The notes under the pieces: generated by a model | The model's input: only the letters and a program-made list of their open reading frames with translations | What the model was told of the DNA's origin: nothing | Databases searched by the model: none | Assembly: GCA_041859375.1 (NCBI GenBank) | Contig: JBHEKP010000127.1 | Span: 1-17,069 of the forward strand | DNA: 17,069 nt | Direction: 5' to 3' | Source of the DNA: JBHEKP01 sp041859375 | GTDB lineage: Bacteria; Hydrogenedentota; Hydrogenedentia; Hydrogenedentales; CAITNO01 | Part shown: piece by piece, positions 6,148 to 14,535 of the stretch | Position numbering within the stretch: the first letter of the stretch is position 1 | How the letters are laid out: the number at the start of each line of letters is the position of its first letter | Position numbers and translations under genes: made by a program

Positions 6148-6177
6148 GTTTTAACGGTTGGCCGCCGCCGCCTTTTA

Positions 6178-6207
6178 TTGATTTTAACGCCGCAGGAGCC
6201 CTATCAT
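6178..6207 (+). promoter_or_regulatory. Candidate sigma-70 promoter of the aminotransferase gene
   Basis: TTGATT (6178-6183) and TATCAT (6202-6207) are separated by 18 bp, a good match to the housekeeping promoter pattern. The predicted start near 6214 leaves a leader of about 160 nt. That leader contains a 7-bp hairpin, GGCTGGT (6236-6242) with ACCAGCC (6256-6262), but I recognise no riboswitch class in it. Confidence 0.5.
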
Positions 6208-6373
6208 ACCCCCACGGCGGCGCAAGCGGAGCTTCGGCTGGTGCGTTCTTCGGCAACCAGCCTGCCCAGGGTGGACATTTCCAGCAGCCCTGATTTCAGC
6301 CCCCCAGTTATTTGCGCGGGCCGGGGTATATCCGGACGGGTCGGCGGCGAGTCCGCCCAGGGAATCGAGCATT

Positions 6374-7675
6374 ATGAGACGCAGCATCGTTCACGAAGGC
6401 GCAAGCAACCTGAAATATGAAATCCGGGAAATCGTGGGGGTGGCCCGGGAAATCCGTTCGCTGGGCCAGCCGGTCACGTGGGAAAACATCGGCGACCCGA
6501 TTGAGAAGGGCGAGGAGGTGGCCCCCTGGATACGCGACATCGTGCGCGGCCTGCTGGACCAGTCCATGTCCTTCGGCTACTGCGACACGGCGGGGGTGCC
6601 CGACACGCGCGCCTTCCTGGCGGAGCTGGTGAACCGCCGCGAGGGCGGCGCGAAGATCACGCCGGAAGACCTGATTTTCTTCAACGGCGTGGGCGATGCG
6701 GTGGCGCGGGTGTACGGCTTCCTGAAGCGCGAGGCGCGCATTCTGGGCCCGTCGCCGGCCTACAGCACCCATTCCTCGGCGGAGGCGGCCCATTCCGGCT
6801 ACAACCACGTCACCTATGATCTGGACCCGTACAACGGCTGGATGCCGAACGTGGACGACATCCGCAACAAGGTGAAGTACAACGATTCCATCGCGGGCAT
6901 CCTGCTGCTGTCGCCGGACAACCCCACGGGCGCGGTGTACCCCCGGGAGGTGCTGGACGAGATCGTGAAGATCGCCCAGGAGCACGACCTGTTCATCATC
7001 GCCGACGAGATTTACGCGCATATCACCTACCCCGGCCAGCCGCACCTGCACCTGAGCCAGTGGATTCAGGACGTGCCCGGCATCGCCATGCGCGGCATCA
7101 GCAAGGAATACCCGTGGCCCGGATCGCGCTGCGGCTGGATTGAGGTGATCAACAAGGGCCGGGACGAGAATTTCGCCACCTACGCGGAAAGCCTGCTGGC
7201 CGCGAAACGGCTGGAGGTCTGCTCCACCACGCTGCCGCAGATGTCCATCCCGCTGGTCTTCGGCGACCCGCGCTACAAGGAGCACCTGGACCGCCGCGCC
7301 CAGATGTTCAGCGACCGCGCCGACGAGGCGGTGGACTTCTTCCAGGGCTGCGAACCGGTCATCGTGAACAAGCCTGGCGGCGCGTTCTATCTCACCGTCA
7401 TGTTCAAGGACGGCGTGCTCAACAGCCGCCAGACCCTGCCGATTGACAACCCCGCCGTGCGCGGGCGCATAGAGGCGCTGGTGAAAAACGTCAGCGACGA
7501 CAAGCGTTTCGTGTACTACCTGATGGGCGCCACGGGCATCGTGGTGGTGCCCCTTTCCGGGTTCCATTGCAATCACCCCGGCTTCCGTGTCACCCTGCTG
7601 GAGACGGACGACGCCAAGCGGCGGTGGATCTTCAAGACCCTGCGCGGGGCGGTTGACCAGTACGTTTCAAGCTGA
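6374..7675 (+). CDS. Class I/II PLP-dependent aminotransferase
   Basis: Cytosolic fold-type I aminotransferase of the aspartate aminotransferase superfamily, 433 residues. The PLP lysine is Lys244 in GISKEYPWPGSRCGW. Other cofactor and substrate residues are Asn183 (SPDNPTG), Asp211 and Tyr214 (IADEIYAH), Arg252 and the carboxylate-binding Arg405 (HPGFRVTLLE). The weak AGGGA at 6359-6363 is the only RBS-like sequence near the ATG. Substrate cannot be read from sequence; alanine- or aspartate-type amino acid transamination is the likely range. It is transcribed divergently from the sugar-amidation operon, and a hairpin overlapping the next gene's RBS follows its stop. There is no sign that it belongs to the sugar pathway. 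Confidence 0.92.
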   Translation: MRRSIVHEGASNLKYEIREIVGVAREIRSLGQPVTWENIGDPIEKGEEVAPWIRDIVRGLLDQSMSFGYCDTAGVPDTRAFLAELVNRREGGAKITPEDLIFFNGVGDAVARVYGFLKREARILGPSPAYSTHSSAEAAHSGYNHVTYDLDPYNGWMPNVDDIRNKVKYNDSIAGILLLSPDNPTGAVYPREVLDEIVKIAQEHDLFIIADEIYAHITYPGQPHLHLSQWIQDVPGIAMRGISKEYPWPGSRCGWIEVINKGRDENFATYAESLLAAKRLEVCSTTLPQMSIPLVFGDPRYKEHLDRRAQMFSDRADEAVDFFQGCEPVIVNKPGGAFYLTVMFKDGVLNSRQTLPIDNPAVRGRIEALVKNVSDDKRFVYYLMGATGIVVVPLSGFHCNHPGFRVTLLETDDAKRRWIFKTLRGAVDQYVSS

Positions 7676-7688
7676 CGGGGCGGAGGCG

Positions 7689-7716
7689 GACTCCTTCGTT
7701 CCGCAACGGAGGAGTC
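7689..7716 (+). promoter_or_regulatory. 12-bp hairpin sequestering the ribosome binding site of the GHL10 gene
   Basis: GACTCCTTCGTT (7689-7700) pairs fully with AACGGAGGAGTC (7705-7716), with one G-U pair and the tetraloop CCGC. The right arm contains the whole GGAGGAG Shine-Dalgarno, and the hairpin ends three bases before the ATG at 7720. No T run follows, so a terminator is unlikely. The structure could restrain translation of the hydrolase, depending on temperature, a ligand or a protein, or be opened by ribosomes finishing the aminotransferase gene, which ends 14 nt before it. Confidence 0.6.
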
Positions 7717-7719
7717 GCC

Positions 7720-10314
7720 ATGCGGGTGTTGCCGCTCTTTGCCGGGTTTCTTCTTGCGGTGCATGCCGCGCCCGCATTCCCCGCCACAAAAATGGAGCCG
7801 CTTCGCGCGGTGTACCTGCATCCCGCGCCCTTTGCCGCGCCCGCCTTGTCCCCGGAGGAGCGGAATGCCCGGATTGGCCGGGCGCTGGACACAATCCGCG
7901 ACTGCGGCCTTTCCACCCTCCTTCCCTACGCCACCACCTCCGGCGGCGGGGCGTATTATCCCTCCGCGCTGCTGCCGTCCGCCGGCGAACCGGGCGGGGA
8001 CGCGCTCGGGGAGATTGTCCGTGCGGCGCGGACGCGGGGGCTCGCGGTGATGCCGAGCCTGTGCGTGCTGGTGTGCGGCCATGACGCGCCCGCAGGCGTG
8101 CTGGAACAGCATCCGGAATGGGCGCTGCGCCGTCCCGGCGGCGCGCCCATGGGCTGGATATCCCCGGCGAACCCGGAGGCGCGGGCGTGGGTGGTGCGGG
8201 CGGCGGTGGAACTGACGGAAAAGATTGCGCCGGACGGCATCCTGCTGGATTATCTCCGCTTCCCCAACGAGCCCTGCGAACTGGACCCGGCGGCCGCTGC
8301 CGCCTTTGACACCGCCGCCCCCGCCGGTGAGGACAAGGCCGGGCGCGGACGGCGGCTGCAGCGGGCGAAGGAGGACGCCCTGTCGGCACTGGCGGCGGAA
8401 CTGAGCGCGGCGCTGCGGGCCAAACAACCCGGCATCCGGCTGGGCCTGTATTCCTGGGGGCCCCATGTGGCGGACAACCATCCCGTGGCGCAACGCTGGC
8501 CCGACTGGGCGCGCGACGGACTCATTGACATTGTCAACGTGTCGGGCTACTGCTTCCGGAACAACTACAAGGACGCGTACCTGGAGGTGTTTGAGAAACG
8601 CCTGCGGGACAGCGCGGCGCTCCTCCGCGGCACCGGCGCGGACGCGTCCCTGTCCTTTGCGCTGGGCGTGCACACCAGCCACGGGGCCATTCCCTCCTCC
8701 GGGGAGATCGGCGAATACATGAGGCGTGCCCGCGCGGCGGGCTGCGACGGCGTGGCGGTTTTTGCCTGGGCAAGCCTGGAAAAGTTTGCGCCTGACGCGG
8801 TTCAGGCGGGCTGGTTCAGGGGGACGCCCCCCGATGTGCGGGACGCGCCCGTGTGGAAAATGCGCGTTGCCGTGGATTTTGGCGCGGACCGGGGGCAGAA
8901 CTTTGGTTCCCTCTTTGAGGCGCTGGACCGGGAGGGGCGCGTGGTGGCCGGTGCGGGGTTCCTCGGGGCGTACAACTCGTACTACCGCGCGGACCGGCAT
9001 GTCCTGCATGGGTTTGTGAAACCGCCCAAGGGAAACGACACTGTTGGGAAGGCACTGTTTCCCCGGCCTTCGGAGGCAAACCAGCATTACCTGTACGACG
9101 CGGCGGGCATGGTGTATGGATCGGACCGGACCAGCGCCCCGGCCAAATTCTGGGATGCCACCGCCGGGGTCTGGAAAAAAGCGGAGTCCGGACACAACAC
9201 CGTCTTTTACGTGGGCGCGAAACGGCTGGAAACCACGGCCGGCCGCATCACCGTGGACGGAAAAGACGCCTTCAGTTTCGATTCCGCAACAGGTTCGGCG
9301 GGCTCTTTTTATTACGCGGCGGGCACCCTCTTTTTCCATGTGGCGGAAGCGAATTCGCCGGAACGGAAAACCTCCCTGCACGCCTGCCCCTGGAACGTGG
9401 AGAAGGAGGCGGCCCCGGCGCTGGAAAAGTCGGTGGTGCTTCCCCTGGCGGCGCCGGGTGAATTCCCCTATTCCTACGGGCAGATGAAGGACGACGTGAT
9501 CGTTGGTTCCAACAACGGCGGGGTTTACCGGTTCCGGGGGGGCGCATGGTCCACCCTGCGGCCCGCCGACCCGAAAACCAGCTTCCAGTTGTACACCATG
9601 CTGAATTACCGGGACCGGCTGCTGATGGGCCACTATCCATCAGGCGAATTATTCGAGGTGGTTGGGGACGGGGTGCGGCAAATCGCCGGATGGCCACCCA
9701 GGCCGGAGGGCGCATCGCCCCGCGCCCGGGAGGCGCAAACCCTGACCCTCTACCGGGGCGACCTCTTTGCGGGGGTGTGGCCCTGGGGCGAGGTTTGGCG
9801 TCTCCGGGAGGGTGACGGGGTGTGGGAATTCACCGGCAGGCTCTTTGGCCACCCGGAGATGAAGCCGGAGGTCACCGCGCCGTATGAGGCGGAAATGACC
9901 GCGCTCGGGGAAAAGATCAACAACCTCTGGGGCCAGCGGGTGACGGCGCTGACACCCTTCCGGGAGGGGCTGCTCGCCGCCACGTCCAACAAGAACGGCG
10001 CGGCATACGGGGAGCGGCTGGCCTTTCTGGGGGGCGGCCTGGACGATGAATACGGCGCGGTGCACCGCCTCTATCTTCCCGGCCACCTGTCCGCCCCCGC
10101 GGCATGGACCGGCGGGAGGACCGTCTTTGAGCTGGTGGCCACCCCCGGAAGCCTGACCCTTTCGCAGGACGGGCGCGTGCTCGGCGTCACCGTGCTGCCG
10201 CCGGGAAGCATGGAGGGGTTCACCATCGACCGGGTCCGCTGGGCGGAGGGAGTGTACGGCCCGCTGCGCGGGGAATGGTCGGGGGAGTCGCTGGAGGGGG
10301 GGCACCATGAGTGA
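7720..10314 (+). CDS. Secreted GHL10-type glycoside hydrolase-like protein
   Basis: Predicted exported carbohydrate-active protein of 864 residues. Residues 1-22 form a signal peptide (MRVLPLFAGFLLAVHAAPAFPA). Residues about 28-368 are a GHL10 (DUF187) TIM-barrel: LRAVYLHPAPF, LPYATTSGGGAYYPS, GLAVMPSLCV, the signature PDGILLDYLRFP (171-182), LGLYSWG, DIVNVSGYC and GVAVFAW. Asp172 and Asp177 are the probable active-site acids. The remaining 500 residues contain repeated short beta motifs such as GGVYRFRGG, SGELFEVVGDG and GEVWRLREGDG, resembling a beta-propeller, but I cannot name the domain. GGAGGAG upstream supports the start and lies within a hairpin. The 3' end overlaps the GNAT gene by 8 bp. 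The exact polysaccharide substrate is unknown. Confidence 0.85.
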   Translation: MRVLPLFAGFLLAVHAAPAFPATKMEPLRAVYLHPAPFAAPALSPEERNARIGRALDTIRDCGLSTLLPYATTSGGGAYYPSALLPSAGEPGGDALGEIVRAARTRGLAVMPSLCVLVCGHDAPAGVLEQHPEWALRRPGGAPMGWISPANPEARAWVVRAAVELTEKIAPDGILLDYLRFPNEPCELDPAAAAAFDTAAPAGEDKAGRGRRLQRAKEDALSALAAELSAALRAKQPGIRLGLYSWGPHVADNHPVAQRWPDWARDGLIDIVNVSGYCFRNNYKDAYLEVFEKRLRDSAALLRGTGADASLSFALGVHTSHGAIPSSGEIGEYMRRARAAGCDGVAVFAWASLEKFAPDAVQAGWFRGTPPDVRDAPVWKMRVAVDFGADRGQNFGSLFEALDREGRVVAGAGFLGAYNSYYRADRHVLHGFVKPPKGNDTVGKALFPRPSEANQHYLYDAAGMVYGSDRTSAPAKFWDATAGVWKKAESGHNTVFYVGAKRLETTAGRITVDGKDAFSFDSATGSAGSFYYAAGTLFFHVAEANSPERKTSLHACPWNVEKEAAPALEKSVVLPLAAPGEFPYSYGQMKDDVIVGSNNGGVYRFRGGAWSTLRPADPKTSFQLYTMLNYRDRLLMGHYPSGELFEVVGDGVRQIAGWPPRPEGASPRAREAQTLTLYRGDLFAGVWPWGEVWRLREGDGVWEFTGRLFGHPEMKPEVTAPYEAEMTALGEKINNLWGQRVTALTPFREGLLAATSNKNGAAYGERLAFLGGGLDDEYGAVHRLYLPGHLSAPAAWTGGRTVFELVATPGSLTLSQDGRVLGVTVLPPGSMEGFTIDRVRWAEGVYGPLRGEWSGESLEGGHHE

Positions 10315-11422
10315 AGGCCTTGACGGGCCGCGCGCGGTGCGGATGAACGAAATGCCGAGCCTGATGCGGCTGGTGGACGCGGTTTTCATGAACGGCGAGC
10401 CGGGCATGATGGCGGGCCTTTTCCCCTATTTTTTCAGCCTGGACAACATGGAGAATCTTTTTGTCATGGTGCGGGGGCGCAGGGTGGCCGCCCATGCCGG
10501 ACTGGCGCTTTGCTGGGCGGACGTGTCGGGATGCCATTTGCGGGTGGCGATGCTGGGTTCGGTGGCCACCGCGCCGCCGTTCCGGGGCCAGGGCATGGCC
10601 ACGGCGGTGGTGAACGCGGCGCTGGCCCGGGCGCGCGCTGCGGGGGCGGACCTGCTGATGATTTCCGGCGACCGCAGCCTGTACCGGCGCATCGGCGCGC
10701 GGCCCGCGGGCTGTGAGGCGGAAACGGTGCTCACCCCGGAAATCACGGGGAGGCTGAGGCGGGGCGGCGTCGCCCTGCTGCCCGCGAGGACCACGGACCT
10801 GCCCCTGTGCGCGGCGGCCTATGAGACGACGCCCGCCCATTTCCTGCGTTCCATGTCGTGGTGGAGAAACCAAATCAGGGTGCGCGCGGCGGCGCGGGGG
10901 AAACGGATGTTCCACTGCGCCTGGGATGACAACGGCTTTGCGGGCTATGCGGGGGTGGACAAGGGGCGCGGGGGCCGGCCCGGACTGGTGATGGAGTTCG
11001 GCGGGGACCCCGCGGCGCTGTGCGGCACGCTCGACACGGTGCTGAGAAAGTCCGGGGGCGCGGGGCTGACCCTGCGGCTCGCGCCGCACCAGGCGCTGCT
11101 GCGGCAGCGGCTTGAGCATGCCGGGGCGGAGTTCCGCCCCGCGCCGGTGGACGGCACGCAGATGGTGGTTGACTTCACCCGCATAATGTCGCGGCTGACG
11201 CCGCTCATCGCCCGGCGCGCGGGGGAGGAGGCGGCCCGGGCCATGGAAGTCCGGGAGAGTGAGGAGGTGTGCGCCCTGCGCCTGCTGGGGGAACTGGCCA
11301 CTTTTTCCCGACCGGACGCGGCGGGCCTGCTTTTCGGCGGTCCGGAGCCGGTTGCCATGCCCCGGGCGTGGCGGAGGGTGTTTCCCCTGCCCGCGCTTTC
11401 CTATGGGCTGAATTATGTGTGA
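10307..11422 (+). CDS. GNAT-family N-acetyltransferase (Eis-like architecture possible)
   Basis: Predicted cytosolic acetyl-CoA-dependent acetyltransferase, 371 residues. The N-terminal GNAT domain shows the acetyl-CoA site SVATAPPFRGQGMATAVV (85-102), with Arg93-Gly94-Gln95-Gly96, followed by ADLLMISGDRSLYRRIG (114-130). The remaining 240 residues have no clear motif and may include a second, degenerate GNAT domain as in Eis-like proteins; this is inference. GGAGGGGGG inside the end of the preceding gene serves as the RBS, and the 8-bp overlap implies translational coupling to the secreted hydrolase. Acetylation of a hydrolase-derived sugar is possible but unsupported. The acceptor is unknown. 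Confidence 0.83.
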   Translation: MSEGLDGPRAVRMNEMPSLMRLVDAVFMNGEPGMMAGLFPYFFSLDNMENLFVMVRGRRVAAHAGLALCWADVSGCHLRVAMLGSVATAPPFRGQGMATAVVNAALARARAAGADLLMISGDRSLYRRIGARPAGCEAETVLTPEITGRLRRGGVALLPARTTDLPLCAAAYETTPAHFLRSMSWWRNQIRVRAAARGKRMFHCAWDDNGFAGYAGVDKGRGGRPGLVMEFGGDPAALCGTLDTVLRKSGGAGLTLRLAPHQALLRQRLEHAGAEFRPAPVDGTQMVVDFTRIMSRLTPLIARRAGEEAARAMEVRESEEVCALRLLGELATFSRPDAAGLLFGGPEPVAMPRAWRRVFPLPALSYGLNYV

Positions 11423-11460
11423 GGCGCGCCGGGGGGGCGGGCAACGTTTTACGTGGAAAG

Positions 11461-11493
11461 TTGTATATATTTCCCGGGAGCGTGGCGTAAAAT
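11461..11493 (+). promoter_or_regulatory. Weak candidate promoter of the lipoprotein gene
   Basis: TTGTAT (11461-11466) and TAAAAT (11488-11493) are reasonable hexamers, but the 21-bp spacing is longer than ideal. The region is conspicuously AT-rich compared with its surroundings. A perfect inverted repeat, GGCGGA (11550-11555) with TCCGCC (11559-11564), lies in the presumed leader just before the AAAGGA ribosome binding site at 11570-11575. Confidence 0.3.
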
Positions 11494-11581
11494 GAATATC
11501 CCGGCATGTTTTGTCGTTTAGTTACCAGTTGAACTGTATCGGCAAGAAAGGCGGAATATCCGCCGGCAGAAAGGATTTTGC

Positions 11582-12184
11582 ATGAAAACGACGTTCAAGG
11601 CGGTTTGTGTGGCGCTGGTGGCGGCCATGGCCCTGACCGGATTCTACGGATGCCAGACCTACGGCGAGGCCGCCGGTTTGGGCGGCGCGCTCGGCGCGGG
11701 CGCGGGCGCGATTATCGGCCACCAGTCCGGCCACGCGGTGGAGGGCGCGCTTATCGGCGCGGCGGTGGGCGCGGTCACCGGCCTGATCGTCCACGACATC
11801 AAGGCGCGCCGGGCGAAGACCAAGGCCGAGACGGAGGCCGCCTACAACTACCAGCCGGCGCAGGGAGAAATGCTCACCCTGGAGCGGGCCGAAGTGCTGC
11901 CCCCCTCGGTGCGCCGGGGCGAGGAGATTGAGGCGTCCATCCAGTACGCGCTGCTGGGGTCCGGCGCGGGCGCGCAGGTTTCCGAACAGCGCACGCTGAT
12001 GCTTGGCGACCGCGTGGTGGCCGACATCTCCACCCAGAACTTCACCCGCCAGGACGGCACCTGGGTGAGCGCCCAGCCCTTCCGCCTGCCGGGCGACATA
12101 GCCCCCGGCACCTACACCCTAGTGACGTCGGTGCGCACGGCGCGCTCGGCCATCTCGGGCCGCGCCAATTTCACCGTGCTTTAA
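11582..12184 (+). CDS. Glycine-zipper lipoprotein
   Basis: Predicted cell-envelope lipoprotein of 200 residues. The signal peptide MKTTFKAVCVALVAAMALTG ends in a lipobox-like FYGC with lipidation at Cys24. Residues about 32-68 form a glycine zipper (LGGALGAGAGAIIG ... GALIGAAVGAVTGLIV), similar to outer-membrane OmpA/YMGG-type glycine-zipper proteins. A short basic linker (KARRAKTKAETEA) follows, then a C-terminal beta-rich domain ending RANFTVL, which may be an extracytoplasmic Ig-like fold. AAAGGA six bases before the ATG supports the start. The gene stands alone between a possible promoter and a strong terminator. Its precise role is unknown; envelope stress or structural functions are typical of the family. 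Confidence 0.85.
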   Translation: MKTTFKAVCVALVAAMALTGFYGCQTYGEAAGLGGALGAGAGAIIGHQSGHAVEGALIGAAVGAVTGLIVHDIKARRAKTKAETEAAYNYQPAQGEMLTLERAEVLPPSVRRGEEIEASIQYALLGSGAGAQVSEQRTLMLGDRVVADISTQNFTRQDGTWVSAQPFRLPGDIAPGTYTLVTSVRTARSAISGRANFTVL

Positions 12185-12213
12185 TCCGCCGCACCGGATG
12201 CGTTTTTTTTGAC

Positions 12214-12248
12214 GCGCCGCCCCCGCGCCGGGGGCGGCGCTTGGTTTT
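12214..12248 (+). terminator. Strong intrinsic terminator after the lipoprotein gene
   Basis: GCGCCGCCCCC (12214-12224) pairs perfectly with GGGGGCGGCGC (12230-12240), an 11-bp GC-only stem with a 5-nt loop, followed by TTGGTTTT (12241-12248). It lies 30 bp after the lipoprotein stop and separates that gene from ppk1. Confidence 0.85.
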
Positions 12249-12289
12249 GCCCGCGGGGCGCGGTTCTGGAAAAGCGCAGATTTATGGGG

Positions 12290-12295
12290 TATGAT
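12290..12295 (+). promoter_or_regulatory. Possible -10 box for ppk1
   Basis: TATGAT at 12290-12295 is a fair -10 box between the upstream terminator and ppk1. A matching -35 is not clear; CTGGAA 18 bp upstream is a poor fit. A promoter is expected here because a strong terminator precedes it. Confidence 0.3.
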
Positions 12296-12342
12296 ACTGT
12301 TTTGTCCTTTGTTTTCCGGCATTGAAGGGACGCCGACTTTTT

Positions 12343-14367
12343 ATGAAAAACATTCCGCAGTTGCGCGAGATATCAACACTGTCGTTCAACGAACGGGTGC
12401 TGCAGGAGGCGGAGGACGAGGACAACCCCCTCATGGAACGGCTGAAGTTCCTGGGCATTTTCTCCTCGAACATGGACGAGTACTACAAGGTGCGCGTGGC
12501 GAGCGTGCAGCGGCGCATCGAGCTGGGCAAGCGCGGCATGCGCCAGATGCTCGAGAAAATCGTGGAGAAGACGCGCAACCTGGACGACCGGTTCCAGGCG
12601 GCGTACAACGAGATCACGGCGGCCCTGGAAAAAGAGGGGCTGCGCATCATTGACGAGCGGGGGCTTGAGCGGGAGGAGCCGGCAATCCGCTCCTGGGTGA
12701 GCGAGTATTTCCAGGAAAAGGTGCTGCCCAGCCTGGTGCCCATCATCCTGCGCGACGGATTTCCCCTGCCCGAGCTGACCGACGGGGCGGCCTATCTGGG
12801 CGTCAAGATGTGGGGCAGCGCCATCCACTACGCGCTGCTGGAACTGCCCGCCGACCTGCCCCGCTTTGTGGAGCTGCCCAACGGCGCGATCATGTACCTG
12901 GACGACGTGATCCGCCACTCGCTGCACGAGGTTTTTTACATTTTCGACTATGACCGCATCGAGGCCTTTGAGTTCAAGATTTCCCGCGACGCCGAGCTGG
13001 ACATGGACAACGACTTCTCCGAGGGCTACGTGCGCAAGATGGAGAAGGTGCTGCGCCAGCGCAAGGGCGGCCGCCCGGTGCGCTTCGTCCACGACGACGC
13101 CATGCCCCCCGGCCTGTTCCAGCGGCTGATGAAGGATTTGAAGCTGGGCGAGGCCGACACGGCCATCGGCGGCGGGCGCTACCACAACATGCGCGACCTG
13201 ATGCGATTCCCCGCGCGGCGGCCCGATTTGTCCTTTTCCGTGTTCGAGCCGAACCCGCACCCCGTGCTGGACGCGCACCACGGCCCGCTGATGGACGTGA
13301 TCCGGCGGCGCGACATCCTGCTCACCTACCCCTACCAGTCCTTCGACCATGTGATCCGGCTGCTGCGCGAGGCGGCCATCGACCCGCGCGTGACGCACAT
13401 CTGCATGACCCTGTACCGGGCGGCCAACCGCTCGCAGGTGGTGAACGCCCTCGTCAACGCGGCGCGCAACGGGAAGAAGGTCTTCGTGTCGGTGGAGCTG
13501 CAGGCGCGCTTCGACGAGCAGCACAACATCCGCATCTCCGAGAAGATGAGCGAGGTGGGGGTCACCGTGACCTACGGCGTGCCGCCGCTCAAGGTGCACT
13601 CGAAGCTGCTGCTCATCCGCCGGGGCGACGAGGTTTTCGCGGGCCTTTCCACGGGCAACTTCAACGAGGCCACGGGAAAGCTCTACGTGGACAGCATGCT
13701 CTTCACCGCGGACCGGCGGCTCACCCGCGACGTGGAGACGGTCTTTGAATTCTTCAACCAGGCCTCCACGGTGCGCGCGATCACGCCGCCCAGGTTCAAG
13801 CACCTGCTCGTGTCGCCCTTCAACACGCGCAAGACCCTGTACAGGCTCATCGCGGAGGAGAAGAAGAAGGGCGCCGAGGGCCGCATCCTCATCAAGGCCA
13901 ACCACCTCACCGACGCGGAAATGATCAAGCGCATCGGCGACGCCGCCGAGGCGGGCGCGCAGGTGGAGCTCATCATCCGCACCACCTACGCCGGACTGCC
14001 CCACAAGAACATCCGCGCCGTTTCCATCCTCGACCGCTACCTGGAGCACCAGCGCGTCTATGTCTTCGGCAGGGGCGACGACGCGCGGATCTACATGAGC
14101 TCGGCGGACCTCATGGAGCGCAACCTGGACTGGCGCGTCGAGGCGGCCTTCCCCATCCTGGAGCCCGAACTCAAGAAGGAGGTGGAGGACGTGCTCGCGC
14201 TGCAGCTGCGCGACGACGTGAAGGCCCGCATCCTCGACCGCCGCCAGGGCAACAAGTACGTCAACGGCGGACGGGGCGAGCACCGCGCCCAGAACGACAC
14301 CCACGCCTATTACGCCCGCGCTTTCGAGGAGGCCGAACTCATCCGCGCCCGCCTCGCCCGGCGGTAG
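12343..14367 (+). CDS. ppk1: Polyphosphate kinase 1
   Basis: Reversibly transfers the ATP gamma-phosphate onto a growing polyphosphate chain through a phosphohistidine. From the ATG at 12343 it has 674 residues, close to the usual 690. The N domain shows ISTLSFNERVLQEA and FSSNMDEYYKVRVA. The core has YPYQSFDHVIRLLREA, VELQARFDEQHNIR and PPLKVHSKLLLI with the phosphorylated histidine His419, then STGNFNEATGKLY. The second conserved histidine is His569 in DRYLEHQRVYVF. The familiar RG-C-C-L-x-P-G stretch before it is replaced by IIRTTYAGLPHKNIRA, a divergence. GAAGGGA lies 12 nt before the chosen ATG. A TTG at 12322 would add seven residues but lacks an RBS. Confidence 0.93.
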   Translation: MKNIPQLREISTLSFNERVLQEAEDEDNPLMERLKFLGIFSSNMDEYYKVRVASVQRRIELGKRGMRQMLEKIVEKTRNLDDRFQAAYNEITAALEKEGLRIIDERGLEREEPAIRSWVSEYFQEKVLPSLVPIILRDGFPLPELTDGAAYLGVKMWGSAIHYALLELPADLPRFVELPNGAIMYLDDVIRHSLHEVFYIFDYDRIEAFEFKISRDAELDMDNDFSEGYVRKMEKVLRQRKGGRPVRFVHDDAMPPGLFQRLMKDLKLGEADTAIGGGRYHNMRDLMRFPARRPDLSFSVFEPNPHPVLDAHHGPLMDVIRRRDILLTYPYQSFDHVIRLLREAAIDPRVTHICMTLYRAANRSQVVNALVNAARNGKKVFVSVELQARFDEQHNIRISEKMSEVGVTVTYGVPPLKVHSKLLLIRRGDEVFAGLSTGNFNEATGKLYVDSMLFTADRRLTRDVETVFEFFNQASTVRAITPPRFKHLLVSPFNTRKTLYRLIAEEKKKGAEGRILIKANHLTDAEMIKRIGDAAEAGAQVELIIRTTYAGLPHKNIRAVSILDRYLEHQRVYVFGRGDDARIYMSSADLMERNLDWRVEAAFPILEPELKKEVEDVLALQLRDDVKARILDRRQGNKYVNGGRGEHRAQNDTHAYYARAFEEAELIRARLARR

Positions 14368-14395
14368 CGAAAAGACGCCGCCTCCTGATCTTTTT
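14360..14395 (+). terminator. Weak terminator-like hairpin after ppk1
   Basis: GGCGG (14360-14364) pairs with CCGCC (14378-14382) over a 13-nt loop, and TTTTT follows at 14391-14395. The stem is short and starts within the last ppk1 codons, so termination is uncertain. Confidence 0.25.
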
Positions 14396-14417
14396 GCTTG
14401 CTTAAATGGGTGTTTAA

Positions 14418-14426
14418 TGGTATAAA
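14418..14426 (+). promoter_or_regulatory. Extended -10 promoter upstream of the beta-helix gene
   Basis: TGG followed by TATAAA (14418-14426) forms an extended -10 element in an AT-rich island (14391-14436) amid GC-rich DNA. TTGCTT (14394-14399) is a possible -35, but its spacing of 21 bp is long, as is often tolerated with an extended -10. It would drive the beta-helix gene with a leader of about 100 nt. Confidence 0.45.
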
Positions 14427-14535
14427 AAGAATTGGTTCGCCCCCAAGGTGGAGGAATTTTGACGGCGCAGGGAGCACGCGGCAAAAAAGGGGGGGCGCAA
14501 GAAAATGTGTTCGGACGGGACAGGGGAAATCGGCC

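Noticed and set aside
4945..6420. Long plus-strand frame opposite hisF and hisH, running into the aminotransferase start
   Set aside because: Antisense to two conserved genes and overlaps the real aminotransferase start in another frame.
7573..9633. 686-codon minus-strand frame opposite the GHL10 gene
   Set aside because: Low-complexity Arg/Gly/Pro composition typical of antisense GC-rich frames; the plus strand has signal peptide, RBS and family motifs.
12322..12342. TTG start for ppk1 seven codons upstream
   Set aside because: No ribosome binding site precedes it, and family similarity begins after the ATG at 12343.
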